A stretch of 64,000 nucleotides of DNA from Pseudomonas sp. ATCC PTA-122608 (GCF_001952855.1 NZ_LPNO01000035.1:266951-330950), one strand, 5' to 3'. Shown: positions 50,592-59,929, counted from the first letter of the stretch. Notes: a model not told the origin generated them from the letters alone. Numbers and translations are program-made.

Positions 50592-52301
50592 ATGCAGTTT
50601 TTATCCGATAACCACGGCTGTGATGGCTGGGCTGGCGAAATGGCCCAGAGGATTCGTGCATTCGATTGGTCCACTACCGACCTCGGCCCGATTGGTGACT
50701 GGCCCTCCAGCCTGACCAGTGCCGTGCAGATGATGCTGGCATCGCCCATCCCGATGGTCATGCTGTGGGGACGGACGGGTTACATGATCTACAACGACAG
50801 CTATTCAGTGTTTGCCGGTGGCCGCCACCCCTACCTGCTGGGGGTACCGGTAGAGCTGGGCTGGCCGGAAGTCGCCGACTTCAACCGCAATGTGGTCGAC
50901 ACTTGCCTGGCCGGCGGCACCTTGTCCTACCGCAGTCTGCCCCTGGAACTGTTGCGCGACGGCCGCCCGGAAGAAGTCTGGATGGACCTGTATTACAGCC
51001 CCGTGGCCGGTGACGACCAGCAACCGGCCGGGGTCCTGGCGATTGTGGTGGAGACCACCGAACATGTGATCTCCGAGCGCCTGCGTCAGGAACTCACTCA
51101 CAACCTGGAACAGCGCGTTGCCGCCGAAGTGCAGGCCCGTTCCTCCGCCGAAGAACAGTTGCGTCAGTCGCAGAAACTGGAAGCCATTGGCGGCCTGACC
51201 GGCGGCGTGGCGCACGACTTCAACAACCTGCTGCAAGTGGTCTCCGGCAACCTGCACCTGCTGGCCCGGCATGAACCGGACAACCTCCAGGTGCAGCGCC
51301 GCGTCAGCGCCGCCATCGCGGCAGTGGAACGCGGGGCCAAACTGACCTCGCAACTGCTGGCGTTCGCCCGTCGCCAGCCGCTGTCGCCAGCGGTGTACAA
51401 CCCACTGCGCATCTATGAAGGCCTGGGTGAGTTGCTGCAGCGGGCGCTGGGAGAAACCATCCAAGTGGATGTGCAACTGCCCCAGGATCCCTGGTGCATT
51501 AACGTCGACCGCAACCAACTGGAAAACGCCTTGCTCAACCTGGCGATCAACGCCCGGGACGCCATGAGAGGCGAGGGCGTGATTCGGATCACCGGCGAAA
51601 ACATCATCCTCAACCCCCCGGATTGCGCCGGCAAAAGCATCAGCCCCGGCGAATATGTGCGCCTGGCCGTCGCCGACAGCGGCGCCGGCATGTCACCGAC
51701 GATCCTGGCACGGGCCTTCGAACCGTTTTTCACCACCAAGCCGAATGGGCACGGTACCGGCCTGGGCCTGAGCATGGTGTTCGGGTTCGTGCGCCAAAGT
51801 GGCGGGCATGTTGAGGTCGAGAGCGTGGAGGGCAGCGGCACTGTGGTGCAGATGTATTTCCCCCGCAGCCTCCGGCCGGAAAGCCAGGAAGCACCTGTCG
51901 CCCTTACGCCACAGCACTGCGGCGGCCAGGAGACCATTCTGGTGGTCGAAGACAATGAAGGCGTACGCGCGGCCGCAGTGGAATTGCTCGAACAATCCGG
52001 CTACACCGTGCTCACCGCCGAAGACGGTGACAGGGCCATGCAGATGCTACACGGCGGCCTGCAACCGGACCTGATCTTTACCGACGTCGTGATGCCGGGC
52101 CGGGTCAAAAGCACCGACCTGGCCGAATGGGCGCGTGAGCAAGTGCCGGCGATAGCGGTGCTGTTCACCTCCGGGCACACCCGCGACATTCTCTCCAGCA
52201 ACCACCTGCTGAGCGCCGATATTCACCTGCTGAGCAAACCCTACAGCCCGGATGAGTTGGCGCAACGGGTGCGCTCGGTGCTGACTTCCCGAATGATGTG
52301 A
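50592..52301 (+). CDS. Soluble hybrid histidine kinase with PAS-like N-terminus
   Basis: A 569-residue kinase without membrane helices: PAS-like sensor at about 15-160 (MVMLWGRTGYMIYNDSYSVF), coiled-coil linker, HisKA with H208 (GGVAHDFNNLLQVVSGNL), ATPase domain at about 300-430 (NARDAMRGEG, GTGLGLSMVFGFVRQSGGHV) and a receiver with D498 (LIFTDVVMPGRV). The AHDFNNLL box is of the HisKA/HWE-like group common in blue-light and stress sensors; no LOV cysteine motif is present. Start 50592 has a weak site; TTG 50577 is possible. No cognate regulator is adjacent. Confidence 0.88.
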   Translation: MQFLSDNHGCDGWAGEMAQRIRAFDWSTTDLGPIGDWPSSLTSAVQMMLASPIPMVMLWGRTGYMIYNDSYSVFAGGRHPYLLGVPVELGWPEVADFNRNVVDTCLAGGTLSYRSLPLELLRDGRPEEVWMDLYYSPVAGDDQQPAGVLAIVVETTEHVISERLRQELTHNLEQRVAAEVQARSSAEEQLRQSQKLEAIGGLTGGVAHDFNNLLQVVSGNLHLLARHEPDNLQVQRRVSAAIAAVERGAKLTSQLLAFARRQPLSPAVYNPLRIYEGLGELLQRALGETIQVDVQLPQDPWCINVDRNQLENALLNLAINARDAMRGEGVIRITGENIILNPPDCAGKSISPGEYVRLAVADSGAGMSPTILARAFEPFFTTKPNGHGTGLGLSMVFGFVRQSGGHVEVESVEGSGTVVQMYFPRSLRPESQEAPVALTPQHCGGQETILVVEDNEGVRAAAVELLEQSGYTVLTAEDGDRAMQMLHGGLQPDLIFTDVVMPGRVKSTDLAEWAREQVPAIAVLFTSGHTRDILSSNHLLSADIHLLSKPYSPDELAQRVRSVLTSRMM

Positions 52302-52330
52302 CGAATGGAGATCTAACCCGCAACGCCAAT

Positions 52331-52428
52331 CCACTGTGGGAGCTGGCTTGCCTGCGATGGCGGTGTATCAGACCCCCATCTGGCAACTGACACACCGCCA
52401 TCGCGGGCAAGCCCGGCTCCCACAGTGG
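52331..52428. repeat. REP pair of the CCACTGTGGGAGC type
   Basis: Outer arms CCACTGTGGGAGCTGGCTTG and complement-like right arm, with inner arms GGCGGTGTATCAG and CTGACACACCGCC. Same subtype as 11505-11593. It lies between the kinase stop and the UvrA-like start. Confidence 0.9.
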
Positions 52429-52464
52429 ATCTTCACTGCCTTGAACACACCGATAAGGTTACCC

Positions 52465-54993
52465 ATGACTTCCCAGCGCAATCTGCCCCCAGACACCTCA
52501 CTCACCACCCAACGCCCAGGCTTCGTGCGGGTGCGGGGTGCCCGGGAACACAACCTGCGCAACGTCGACGTGGACATTCCCCGTGACGCCCTGGTGGTGT
52601 TCACCGGCGTGTCAGGCTCCGGCAAATCCTCGCTGGCATTCTCCACCGTCTACGCCGAAGCCCAGCGCCGCTACTTCGAATCCGTCGCGCCCTATGCGCG
52701 CCGCCTGATCGACCAGGTCGGCGTGCCCGACGTCGACTCCATCGAAGGCCTGCCACCTGCCGTGGCCCTGCAACAACAGCGCGGCACACCCAGCACGCGC
52801 TCATCGGTGGGCAGCGTCACCACCTTGTCCAGCCTGATCCGCATGCTCTACTCCCGCGCCGGCAGCTACCCGGCGGGGCAACCGATGCTGTACGCCGAAG
52901 ACTTTTCCCCCAACCTGCCCCAAGGCGCCTGCCCACAATGCCACGGCCTGGGCCGCGTGTACGAAGTGACCGAAGCGTTGATGGTGCCCGATCCTTCCCT
53001 CACCATCCGCCAACGCGCCGTGGCGTCCTGGCCACTGGCGTGGCAAGGCCAGAACCAGCGCGACATCCTCGTCACCCTCGGCTACGACGTCGACATCCCA
53101 TGGCGAGACCTGCCGAAAAAGCAGCGCGACTGGATCCTCTTCACCGAAGAAACCCCCACCGTCCCGGTGTACGCCGGCTTCACGCCTGCCCAAACCCGCG
53201 ACGCCCTCAAACGCAAACTCGAACCCAGCTACCAGGGCACCTTCACCGGCGCCCGGCGCTACATCCTGCACACCTTCACCCACTCCCAAAGCGCCCTGAT
53301 GAAAAAGCGCGTGTCGCAATTCATGCAAGGCAGCCCATGCCCGCTGTGCGAAGGCAAGCGCCTGAACAAGGCCGCGCTGTCGGTGAAATTTGCCGGCGTA
53401 GACATTGGCGAACTGTCGCAAATGTCCCTGCTGCAACTCGCCGAGCTCCTGCGCCCGGTGGCCGAAGGGCAGGGCGATAAAAAACTCTCCGTGGAAAAAC
53501 GCCTGGCAGCCCAACGCATCGCCCAGGACCTGCTGGAACGCGTCAGCACCTTGACCGACCTCGGCCTCGGCTACCTGGCCCTGGAGCGCAGCACACCGAC
53601 CCTGTCATCCGGTGAACTGCAACGCCTGCGCCTGGCCACCCAGCTGGGCTCGCAACTGTTCGGCGTGATCTACGTACTCGACGAACCGTCCGCCGGCCTG
53701 CACCCTGCCGATGGCGAAGCCCTGTTCGCCGCCCTCGACCGCCTGAAGGCCGCCGGCAACTCACTGTTCGTGGTGGAACACGACCTTGAAACCATGCGTC
53801 GCGCCGACTGGCTGATCGACGTCGGCCCGGCTGCCGGCGAACACGGCGGCCAAGTCCTGTACAGCGGCCCACCCGCCGGCCTGGCACAGATCGAAGCCTC
53901 GCAAACCCGCGAATACCTGTTCGCCGAAAAGCGCCCGGTCAGCCAACCACCGCGCCAACCCACCGGCTGGCTGAGCCTGGAAGGCGTCACGCGCAACAAC
54001 CTCAACGACCTCAGCGTGGACTTCCCCCTGGGCTGCTTCACCGCCGTGACCGGCATTTCCGGCTCGGGTAAATCCAGCCTCGTCAGCCAGGCGCTATTGG
54101 AACTGGTAGGCGCAGGCCTGGGCCGCGTGGTGGAAACCGAAGACGAACCCAGCCTCGAAGACGACGCCCCGCAAACCAGTGGCGGCCGCATCAGCGGCGG
54201 GCTGGAACACATCCGCCGCCTGGTGCAAGTGGACCAGAAACCTATCGGCCGCACACCACGTTCCAACCTCGCGACCTACACCGGGCTGTTCGACAACGTG
54301 CGCAAACTGTTCGCCGCTACACCGGCGGCGAAAAAGCGCAATTTCGATGCCGGGCAATTCTCTTTCAACGTCGCCAAAGGCCGCTGCCCGAACTGCGAAG
54401 GCGAGGGTTTTGTCAGCGTTGAATTGCTGTTCATGCCCAGCGTGTACGCGCCATGCCCGACGTGCCATGGCGCGCGGTACAACCCGGAAACATTAGCGAT
54501 CAAGTGGGAAGGGCTGACCATTGCCCAAGTGCTGGGGCTGACGGTTGAACAAGCGGTAGAGGTATTTGCCGAAGAGCCGGGTGTGCTGCGCTCGCTGCAA
54601 GTGCTGCGGGATATTGGCTTGGGGTATTTGCGCCTTGGCCAGCCGGCGACCGAGTTGTCAGGCGGGGAGGCGCAGCGGATCAAGCTGGCAACCGAGCTGC
54701 AGCGTAATGCTCGGGGCGCGACGTTGTATGTGCTGGATGAGCCGACAACCGGGTTGCATCCGCGGGATGTGGATCGGTTGTTGAGCCAGTTGAATCATCT
54801 GGTGGAGGCGGGGCATACGGTGATTGTGGTGGAGCATGAAATGCGTGTGGTGGCGCAGAGTGATTGGGTGATTGATATCGGGCCGGGGGCAGGGGATAGA
54901 GGCGGGAAGGTGGTGGTGAGTGGCACGCCGCAGAAAGTTGCGAAGAGCAAGAGCAGCCGGACTGCGCCGTTTTTGGGGCGGGAGTTGGGATGA
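52465..54993 (+). CDS. Short UvrA paralogue (excinuclease ABC subunit A-like ATPase)
   Basis: An 842-residue UvrA, about 100 residues shorter than housekeeping UvrA (about 940). Two ATPase halves: Walker A GVSGSGKSSLAFS (about 48-60) and GISGSGKSSLVSQ (about 530), signatures LSSGELQRLRLATQLGS and LSGGEAQRIKLATELQR. Zinc-type pairs CPQCHGLG, CPLCEGK and CPNCEGEG...CPTCHGARY are present. By length it fits the UvrA2-type class sometimes tied to drug resistance or DNA-damage tolerance. ATG 52465 follows AAGGTTACCC. It lies near, but not in, the SOS operon; no LexA box is seen before it. Confidence 0.9.
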   Translation: MTSQRNLPPDTSLTTQRPGFVRVRGAREHNLRNVDVDIPRDALVVFTGVSGSGKSSLAFSTVYAEAQRRYFESVAPYARRLIDQVGVPDVDSIEGLPPAVALQQQRGTPSTRSSVGSVTTLSSLIRMLYSRAGSYPAGQPMLYAEDFSPNLPQGACPQCHGLGRVYEVTEALMVPDPSLTIRQRAVASWPLAWQGQNQRDILVTLGYDVDIPWRDLPKKQRDWILFTEETPTVPVYAGFTPAQTRDALKRKLEPSYQGTFTGARRYILHTFTHSQSALMKKRVSQFMQGSPCPLCEGKRLNKAALSVKFAGVDIGELSQMSLLQLAELLRPVAEGQGDKKLSVEKRLAAQRIAQDLLERVSTLTDLGLGYLALERSTPTLSSGELQRLRLATQLGSQLFGVIYVLDEPSAGLHPADGEALFAALDRLKAAGNSLFVVEHDLETMRRADWLIDVGPAAGEHGGQVLYSGPPAGLAQIEASQTREYLFAEKRPVSQPPRQPTGWLSLEGVTRNNLNDLSVDFPLGCFTAVTGISGSGKSSLVSQALLELVGAGLGRVVETEDEPSLEDDAPQTSGGRISGGLEHIRRLVQVDQKPIGRTPRSNLATYTGLFDNVRKLFAATPAAKKRNFDAGQFSFNVAKGRCPNCEGEGFVSVELLFMPSVYAPCPTCHGARYNPETLAIKWEGLTIAQVLGLTVEQAVEVFAEEPGVLRSLQVLRDIGLGYLRLGQPATELSGGEAQRIKLATELQRNARGATLYVLDEPTTGLHPRDVDRLLSQLNHLVEAGHTVIVVEHEMRVVAQSDWVIDIGPGAGDRGGKVVVSGTPQKVAKSKSSRTAPFLGRELG

Positions 54994-55102
54994 GTTTTGC
55001 TCGACGTGCGCCATGTTCGCCGGCAGCTTCGTGATTGCCCGAGCGTTCGGTAGACTGCAGCGGTTGGCTGGATGATCCGGCCTGTCGCTAGATCTGGAAC
55101 TT

Positions 55103-55528
55103 ATGGACACAAGTACACCTCAGGTACGAAACCCCTCACGCCCGGCGATGGTCACATTCTCGGTGGCTTATTGCTTGATTCTCACAATAAAAATTGCCTA
55201 CTGGGTGGTCAGTGACGGCTGGGGTATGGCCAGGACGGGTGATATTTCGATCATCATGCTGCTCCCCGCTGCATTGACCTGCATTCTGTTGGCCGTGGGC
55301 AGCTTGTTGCTATGGTTGCGCAGTGCAAAATCTTCGTGGTTTCTATTGGGCTCGTTACTTTTCGGGCTGATGCTAATCCCGCTCATGCTTCCGGAAGTTT
55401 TCCTGGTATCGGCCAGCCAATATGTGCAGGTTGCCTGGTTCGTACTGCCGGCCGCCCTACAAGCAGCCTTGCTGATTGCCGTTTGGGTCTACAGCCTGCG
55501 GATACGCCGCACAGGCTATTTCAAGTAG
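55103..55528 (+). CDS. Small four-helix membrane protein, unknown
   Basis: A 141-residue protein with four predicted membrane helices (about 17-37, 45-70, 78-97 and 103-130) and short charged loops (RSAKSS, RIRRTGYFK at the end). I do not recognise a family and there is no charged residue inside a helix to suggest transport. ATG 55103 has a GGAAC-type weak site. It stands alone between the UvrA-like gene and a degenerate inverted repeat, at the start of a stretch of small unrecognised genes. Confidence 0.7.
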   Translation: MDTSTPQVRNPSRPAMVTFSVAYCLILTIKIAYWVVSDGWGMARTGDISIIMLLPAALTCILLAVGSLLLWLRSAKSSWFLLGSLLFGLMLIPLMLPEVFLVSASQYVQVAWFVLPAALQAALLIAVWVYSLRIRRTGYFK

Positions 55529-55638
55529 CCTGTTCACGCTCAAAGCCCCGTCCTATGGAAAAGGGCTATGCAAGGTGCAGTAACGCCGGATAGTTTGGCG
55601 TTGTCCGCTGCTTTTGGCTGAGAGCGGTATTTTGTGAG

Positions 55639-55694
55639 GGCAGCTTTTGTCCGATTGCTACCCTTGGTGACTGGCGGCAATCGGCCAGGAGCAG
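55639..55694. repeat. Degenerate inverted repeat with GGCAGCTTTTGNCCGATTGCT arms
   Basis: Left arm GGCAGCTTTTGTCCGATTGC (55639-55658) and an imperfect complement GCAATCGGCCAGGAGCAG (55677-55694). A half copy (GGCAGCTTTTGGCCGACTGC) sits at 63919-63942 near the window's right end. Confidence 0.6.
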
Positions 55695-55758
55695 ACCTTC
55701 CTTAAATCTCCAAATAGGTTTACAAGCCAGATACGTTCACAAGTTTAGGCAAGACGGC

Positions 55759-56019
55759 ATGACACTTTCCAAGGGCAGTATCATAAAACTGATCACTATT
55801 GACCGGGCGGCGGTGGTACTCAGGGACTGGATGAGTTCTCGGGAGGCGGCTCCTGGAGATATCGCCGTGGTGGAAAGGGTTTCAATGGGGGAGGCTGGAT
55901 GTACCGTTCTCTTGTTGTGCGAGCCAGAAGTAGGATTTCTTGAGTGGAGAGCATCATATTTTGAGGCTGGGTTGACCTATGAGGTGCTTAGTAGCAGTCC
56001 CACTGACGTCGCCTCTTGA
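55759..56019 (+). CDS. Small protein of unknown function
   Basis: An 86-residue protein with alternating hydrophobic residues suggesting a small beta-rich fold (SIIKLITIDRAAVVLRDWMS, GCTVLLLCEPEVGFLEWRAS). It has no signal peptide and I recognise no family. The ribosome site is weak. Its size, acidic character and setting among other small orphan genes would suit an immunity-type or accessory protein, but no toxin is adjacent. Coding status is moderately likely. Confidence 0.45.
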   Translation: MTLSKGSIIKLITIDRAAVVLRDWMSSREAAPGDIAVVERVSMGEAGCTVLLLCEPEVGFLEWRASYFEAGLTYEVLSSSPTDVAS

Positions 56020-56359
56020 ATGTCTGCTCAAGGCCGATTTCTACCTGCCGCCACCGTCCGCTTTGGGTCGATAGCAGCCGGTCGTTCCATAGTCTGCACG
56101 CCATCTGTTGAGCTGGCAGTATCGGCCCGAGGAGGGGAGATCAAGGTTGATCCAGGCGCGGCCATTTGCATGTAAAACAGCAGGATCATTCATATGATTG
56201 CCCTTATCGGCTCGCACTGTCCGCCTTCAATCGTCAATTGTCCTGGTTCTAACCGGGACGTGCTTAACCACCATTAGCCCGGTTGAACTGCCAACGCGTG
56301 GAACGACCCGCTATGCCGGTAAGTCTACCTGTATCTACTCATGGGTAAGGTACAGCGCA
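56020..56359. other. Intergenic stretch without recognisable features
   Basis: 340 bases between two small orphan genes. It contains fragments resembling the degenerate GGCAG/CCGATT-type repeat (around 56030-56095) but no clear gene, promoter or terminator. The frame starting at 56198 that runs into the next gene lacks a ribosome site. Confidence 0.4.
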
Positions 56360-56659
56360 ATGGATAAGACAATCACCGTCGATCAACTAGCGACCACCGA
56401 CCTTGGATCAATCAACGAAATATGGCTCGGCGGGACGCATACCCAGCTATGCCTATGGCGTGGCGAACAGGTCTTCACCCACGAGATGATGAGCGAGGGC
56501 ACCCACGATCAGAATGTCCAACGCCTGTGCTTGCAGTTGGTCAACCCTGACGATCAAGCCGCCGTGGTCAGCGTTGAGGTAATTGTGCGCGAGCGGCTGA
56601 AAAAAATAGGGAAGGAGGGCGAGTTTTACCCCGCAGAGGAGGCTGATACTCATCAATAA
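56360..56659 (+). CDS. Small acidic protein of unknown function
   Basis: A 99-residue acidic protein (MDKTITVDQLATTDLGSINE, EVIVRERLKKIGKEGEFYPA, EEADTHQ end). The part reading SINEIWLGGTHTQLCLWRGE looks like a beta hairpin. No family recognised, no signal peptide. ATG 56360 follows AAGGTACAGCGCA, a fair ribosome site. It lies among other single small genes. Confidence 0.5.
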   Translation: MDKTITVDQLATTDLGSINEIWLGGTHTQLCLWRGEQVFTHEMMSEGTHDQNVQRLCLQLVNPDDQAAVVSVEVIVRERLKKIGKEGEFYPAEEADTHQ

Positions 56660-56884
56660 GAAAAGGAGTATCGGCCATTCATGGGGAGTTGATCCAAGGC
56701 CTGTTGTCGCTTGGAAGCGTATCTTCCGATGATGATCCAGGATCGCTTAGGATGACTCACTCAATTCAGTAACCCCATGAAGCAACCAACAGGTTATGGA
56801 TATCGAATTTCGCGGTAATGGCATGCGTGATAACCCGTCTGTGGGTACATGAATCGCCCCTGATTTCATAGGCGCGTTATGGAT

Positions 56885-57661
56885 TCAACCGGTTTGTATA
56901 GCCATCCAGGTCAAAAAACGATGGAGCTGAGTCGTAAACTTCTTCGGCTTGGCATCCGTATTCCTTGCCTGGGACGAGAAAAAAGAGATCTGCATTCTCA
57001 TACTCGGGTAATGCTGAACAAACTGCTCTACCAGCTCTTCCAATGTTTGCGGCCACATCAGGTCCTGTTCAGAGCGAAGCACTTGAGTTGACCGGATGAG
57101 TTTGCGCGAAGCTTCGCGCTGCAAGCGCAGCGATTGCGTCGGTGTGGTCGCCTGGTCGATAAGGTCGGCATACCGGGTCAGTACGAATTCAAAGTCACCA
57201 TTCACGGCAATGGCGATATCGCGCGACGGCTTGAACCGGTCGAAGCGTTGGGTCAGATCATTGCCCCATAAGCAACGACAGTGATGCTTGAGCCAATACC
57301 CCCAGCTCAATCGATTGTCAGCCGCCATTACTTCAGAAAGCGTACCGATATCGAAATCGATCTTGGTGACTTCGGCATGCCGACTTTCCAGCGTGCGCCT
57401 TTTCGACTCCAGCATTTCCAGATCCTGCGACGTAGGAGGGCTGTGCAGAATAAGGGTTAGGTCAAGGTCAGAAACCCCCGGCACGGCGTCGCCTCTCGCG
57501 ACACTGCCATAAAGATAAATCCCGTCCAGCACAGGTTCCGGCTGCGCGAGCGTCATGCAAACGTCCGTCAGCAAAGCCTGAAACTGTGGCTGCATCTCGA
57601 CGTTGGACACGGTGAGGATATAACCGTCCGCATCAATGCCACGAGGATGGAGTCGTTCCAT
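56885..57661 (-). CDS. Nucleotidyltransferase-domain protein (aminoglycoside adenylyltransferase-like)
   Basis: A 258-residue protein whose N-terminal half has the polymerase-beta-type signature YLYGSVARGDAVPGVSDLDL (about 50-69: GS, then D-x-D metal ligands) and a second aspartate in KIDFDIGTL near 100. The C-terminal half is helical. It resembles ANT-type resistance enzymes, but many related proteins have no known substrate; no resistance is claimed. ATG 57661 has a weak ribosome site; a start at 57595 is possible. The AT/GC mix and lack of partners fit an acquired gene. Confidence 0.75.
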   Translation of the reverse strand: MERLHPRGIDADGYILTVSNVEMQPQFQALLTDVCMTLAQPEPVLDGIYLYGSVARGDAVPGVSDLDLTLILHSPPTSQDLEMLESKRRTLESRHAEVTKIDFDIGTLSEVMAADNRLSWGYWLKHHCRCLWGNDLTQRFDRFKPSRDIAIAVNGDFEFVLTRYADLIDQATTPTQSLRLQREASRKLIRSTQVLRSEQDLMWPQTLEELVEQFVQHYPSMRMQISFFSSQARNTDAKPKKFTTQLHRFLTWMAIQTG

Positions 57662-57822
57662 GAAGCCGTCCGTGAGTTGTGTTCAGAGAGAGACGTTAAC
57701 AGAGCCAATAGTGAATGCTTCCGGCCCAGAGTGTGTAAATACGTAGCCGAAACGTGCGGCACTGAGATAAAGCTCCTCTGTAGATCTCAAACAGAAGGGA
57801 TGCCATCGAGTGACGGAATCTT

Positions 57823-58062
57823 TTAGAACCAATACTCGTGCATTTTCGAGAGAAATTCAGGGGTAATCGGCAAGCTGGATGCTGAACCGATAACCGAGTC
57901 GATCCCGCACTTCGGACACAAAGCGGTGCCATCTAGGTCAACCCATTCAGTGATTTCTGAAGGCGAAAACACACCTAAGCAGTAAAAACAGCCACAGCGA
58001 TCGCTTGCTTCAATTTGAGTGCGGTGATTTGTAGAAAATAGGTGCGCTGAAATCACATCCAT
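57823..58062 (-). CDS. Small zinc-ribbon-like protein
   Basis: A 79-residue protein with two cysteine pairs, CGCFYCLGVF (about 23-32) and ALCPKCGIDSV (about 47-57), spaced as in a small zinc ribbon, with the strand EITEWVDLDG between them and a helical C-terminus. Similar proteins are annotated only as cytoplasmic proteins. ATG 58062 has AAGGA 7 bases upstream, so it is convincingly coding. It lies directly downstream of a nucleotidyltransferase gene and upstream of the chemoreceptor. Confidence 0.65.
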   Translation of the reverse strand: MDVISAHLFSTNHRTQIEASDRCGCFYCLGVFSPSEITEWVDLDGTALCPKCGIDSVIGSASSLPITPEFLSKMHEYWF

Positions 58063-58120
58063 GGGTTAGTCCTTAAACTCCAAATTTACTAGAAAAAATC
58101 GGGGTCAATCGAGCGTCCGC

Positions 58121-59617
58121 TCACTGATGAAACCGACGCCCCAACGCATCCAGCCGCACCGCAATCGGCGGCAAGCGCTCACTGCTCCGGGCCAGCGTCT
58201 CCACATCCTGCGCCGTATTCTGCGCAATGCTCTGCACCGACTGCAGCCGCCCCACAATCTCCACATTTGCCGTGGATTGCTCACGGGTGGTCGACACAAT
58301 CCGCCCATTCAACTGATCGATCTGCGAAATATCATTGCCCACCGCCCGCAGCATCTCCACCGCCAGCTGACTGTCTTCCACGCAGCGCTCCACCCCTTGG
58401 CGGCTGTCGTGCATGGCTTCAACCGCTTGCCGGCTGCCGTGTTGCAAGCCTTCAATGATCGTCTTGATTTCCTGGGTCGACACCGCCGTGCGTTGCGCCA
58501 GGCTGCGTACCTCATCGGCAACCACGGCAAACCCGCGCCCTTGCTCACCCGCGCGGGCGGCTTCGATGGCGGCGTTAAGTGCCAGTAGATTGGTCTGGTT
58601 GGCGATGCTGCTGATGACTTCCAGCACCGAGCCGATCTGTTCGGCTTGCACGGCCAGTCCCTGGACCGTCTCGTTGGTGTCGTGGAGGCGGGTGGCGAGC
58701 TGGGTGATTTCCTGCTGGGCGCGGCCGACGCTTTCCTGGCCACGGATGACTTGCTGACTGGCTTGCCCCGCGTGTTCGACGGCATGCTCCACGTGTACCG
58801 CGATATGGCCCATGGCGTCTTCCATGCGTTGCATGGAGTCGGTCATCTGGGCAATTTCCGCCAACTGGTGGCGCGCGCCTTTTTCCAGGGTGCCGCTGGC
58901 GTGGGCCAGTTCCTGGCCGAGTTGGCCGAGGCCGTGGGAGTCGCGGGCGACGCCGTCGATCAGGCCGGTGATCTGGGTCAGAAAGTGGTCGAAACGCGTC
59001 GCGAGTGAGACATGAACTTTTTCCGCGCTGCCCTTGACGGCCTCACCGCTGAACTGGGTTGTGACGGCGAGCATCTTTTCGAGCATTTCCTGGCTTTCTA
59101 CCGCTTCTTTCTGACTGTGTACCGCGAGATAGAGCAGGGCGACCGTCTCCATCACCACGTAGAACGCATGGACGAAAATCATGCTCCAGCCGCCGTGATG
59201 CTCCATCACAAACACCGGGAAGCCCTGGTGCTGTAAGGCATGAAACACCACGTGGTGCACCGCGATGGTAGCCGCGGCCACCAGGATAGGCAGCCAGTCG
59301 CGGTAGAACGTCAGCACCGCCAGCAGCGCGAAGATACCGAAGTGTGATTCGATGACGCCCTCGGCCTGGTTGATGTGCAACGCCGCCATCACCATCAGGC
59401 CAACGCCCAGCGCACAGCGCATCAGGCGGGTGCCGCCGATGACGCGATAGGCCAGGGTCAGCACCACACTGGTGCCGCCGCCTATGATGAGCGCTTGCAG
59501 CAGCGTGTCGTGCCAAAACGCCAGGCCCAGGGAGAACAGCGTCATCAGCCAGATCAGGGCGAGCATGATGCGGTCGGCTTTACGGTAGTGCTCGATGAAA
59601 CGGGCTTGCGCAGGCAT
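58121..59617 (-). CDS. Methyl-accepting chemotaxis protein with histidine-rich membrane sensor
   Basis: A 498-residue chemoreceptor. The N-terminal 170 residues hold about six membrane helices in place of a periplasmic domain, with conserved-looking histidines (LHINQAEGVIESHFGIFALL, VHHVVFHALQHQGFPVF, MEHHGGW). The C-terminal signalling domain has the hairpin tip EVISSIANQTNLLALNAAIE, ARAGEQGRGFAVVADEVRSL and QEIKTIIEGLQ. Such membrane-embedded sensors may respond to membrane redox state or a bound metal/heme. There is no C-terminal pentapeptide. ATG 59617 has GGAG 9 bases upstream. No other chemotaxis genes are nearby. Confidence 0.9.
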   Translation of the reverse strand: MPAQARFIEHYRKADRIMLALIWLMTLFSLGLAFWHDTLLQALIIGGGTSVVLTLAYRVIGGTRLMRCALGVGLMVMAALHINQAEGVIESHFGIFALLAVLTFYRDWLPILVAAATIAVHHVVFHALQHQGFPVFVMEHHGGWSMIFVHAFYVVMETVALLYLAVHSQKEAVESQEMLEKMLAVTTQFSGEAVKGSAEKVHVSLATRFDHFLTQITGLIDGVARDSHGLGQLGQELAHASGTLEKGARHQLAEIAQMTDSMQRMEDAMGHIAVHVEHAVEHAGQASQQVIRGQESVGRAQQEITQLATRLHDTNETVQGLAVQAEQIGSVLEVISSIANQTNLLALNAAIEAARAGEQGRGFAVVADEVRSLAQRTAVSTQEIKTIIEGLQHGSRQAVEAMHDSRQGVERCVEDSQLAVEMLRAVGNDISQIDQLNGRIVSTTREQSTANVEIVGRLQSVQSIAQNTAQDVETLARSSERLPPIAVRLDALGRRFHQ

Positions 59618-59929
59618 TCACTCGTACTCCATGTGGACAGGCCGGGGTGAGGCAAGCATGCGACGTGCCATACGGGCATGCGGGGAGCGAATCAGGTGTA
59701 GGGGGGCGGGGATTGATTAGTGGTAGGAGGTTATCGGCGTTGTTGGGCGGGGCTTTAGGTTGGAAACGGCGAATAGAGGCTTGTCACGAGGGGCTGCAAT
59801 CGGCCAATAGCGGCCAATCGCAAGTGGTGGTTTCCGCCCTTTAGCCGCCGTTCGTCTTTGGCTCGTTTGAAGAGTTTTAGGCTTATGCACTCGGTAGATC
59901 TGTCTTGCAAAGAGGTTGCCACCGAATTT
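59618..59929. other. Intergenic stretch with imperfect inverted repeats
   Basis: 312 bases between the chemoreceptor start and the end of the TetR gene. It contains GGAAACGGCG...TTTCCGCC and CGGCCAATAGCGGCCAATCG-like repeats (59760-59845), degenerate relatives of the local intergenic repeats. No gene is supported. Confidence 0.45.

Noticed and set aside
50592..51200. LOV photoreceptor domain in the soluble hybrid kinase
   Set aside because: The N-terminal domain lacks the NCRFLQ-type cysteine motif needed for flavin adduct formation.
52465..54993. UvrA-like gene as a member of the SOS operon
   Set aside because: It is separated by a kinase gene and a REP pair, and no LexA-type palindrome was seen before it.
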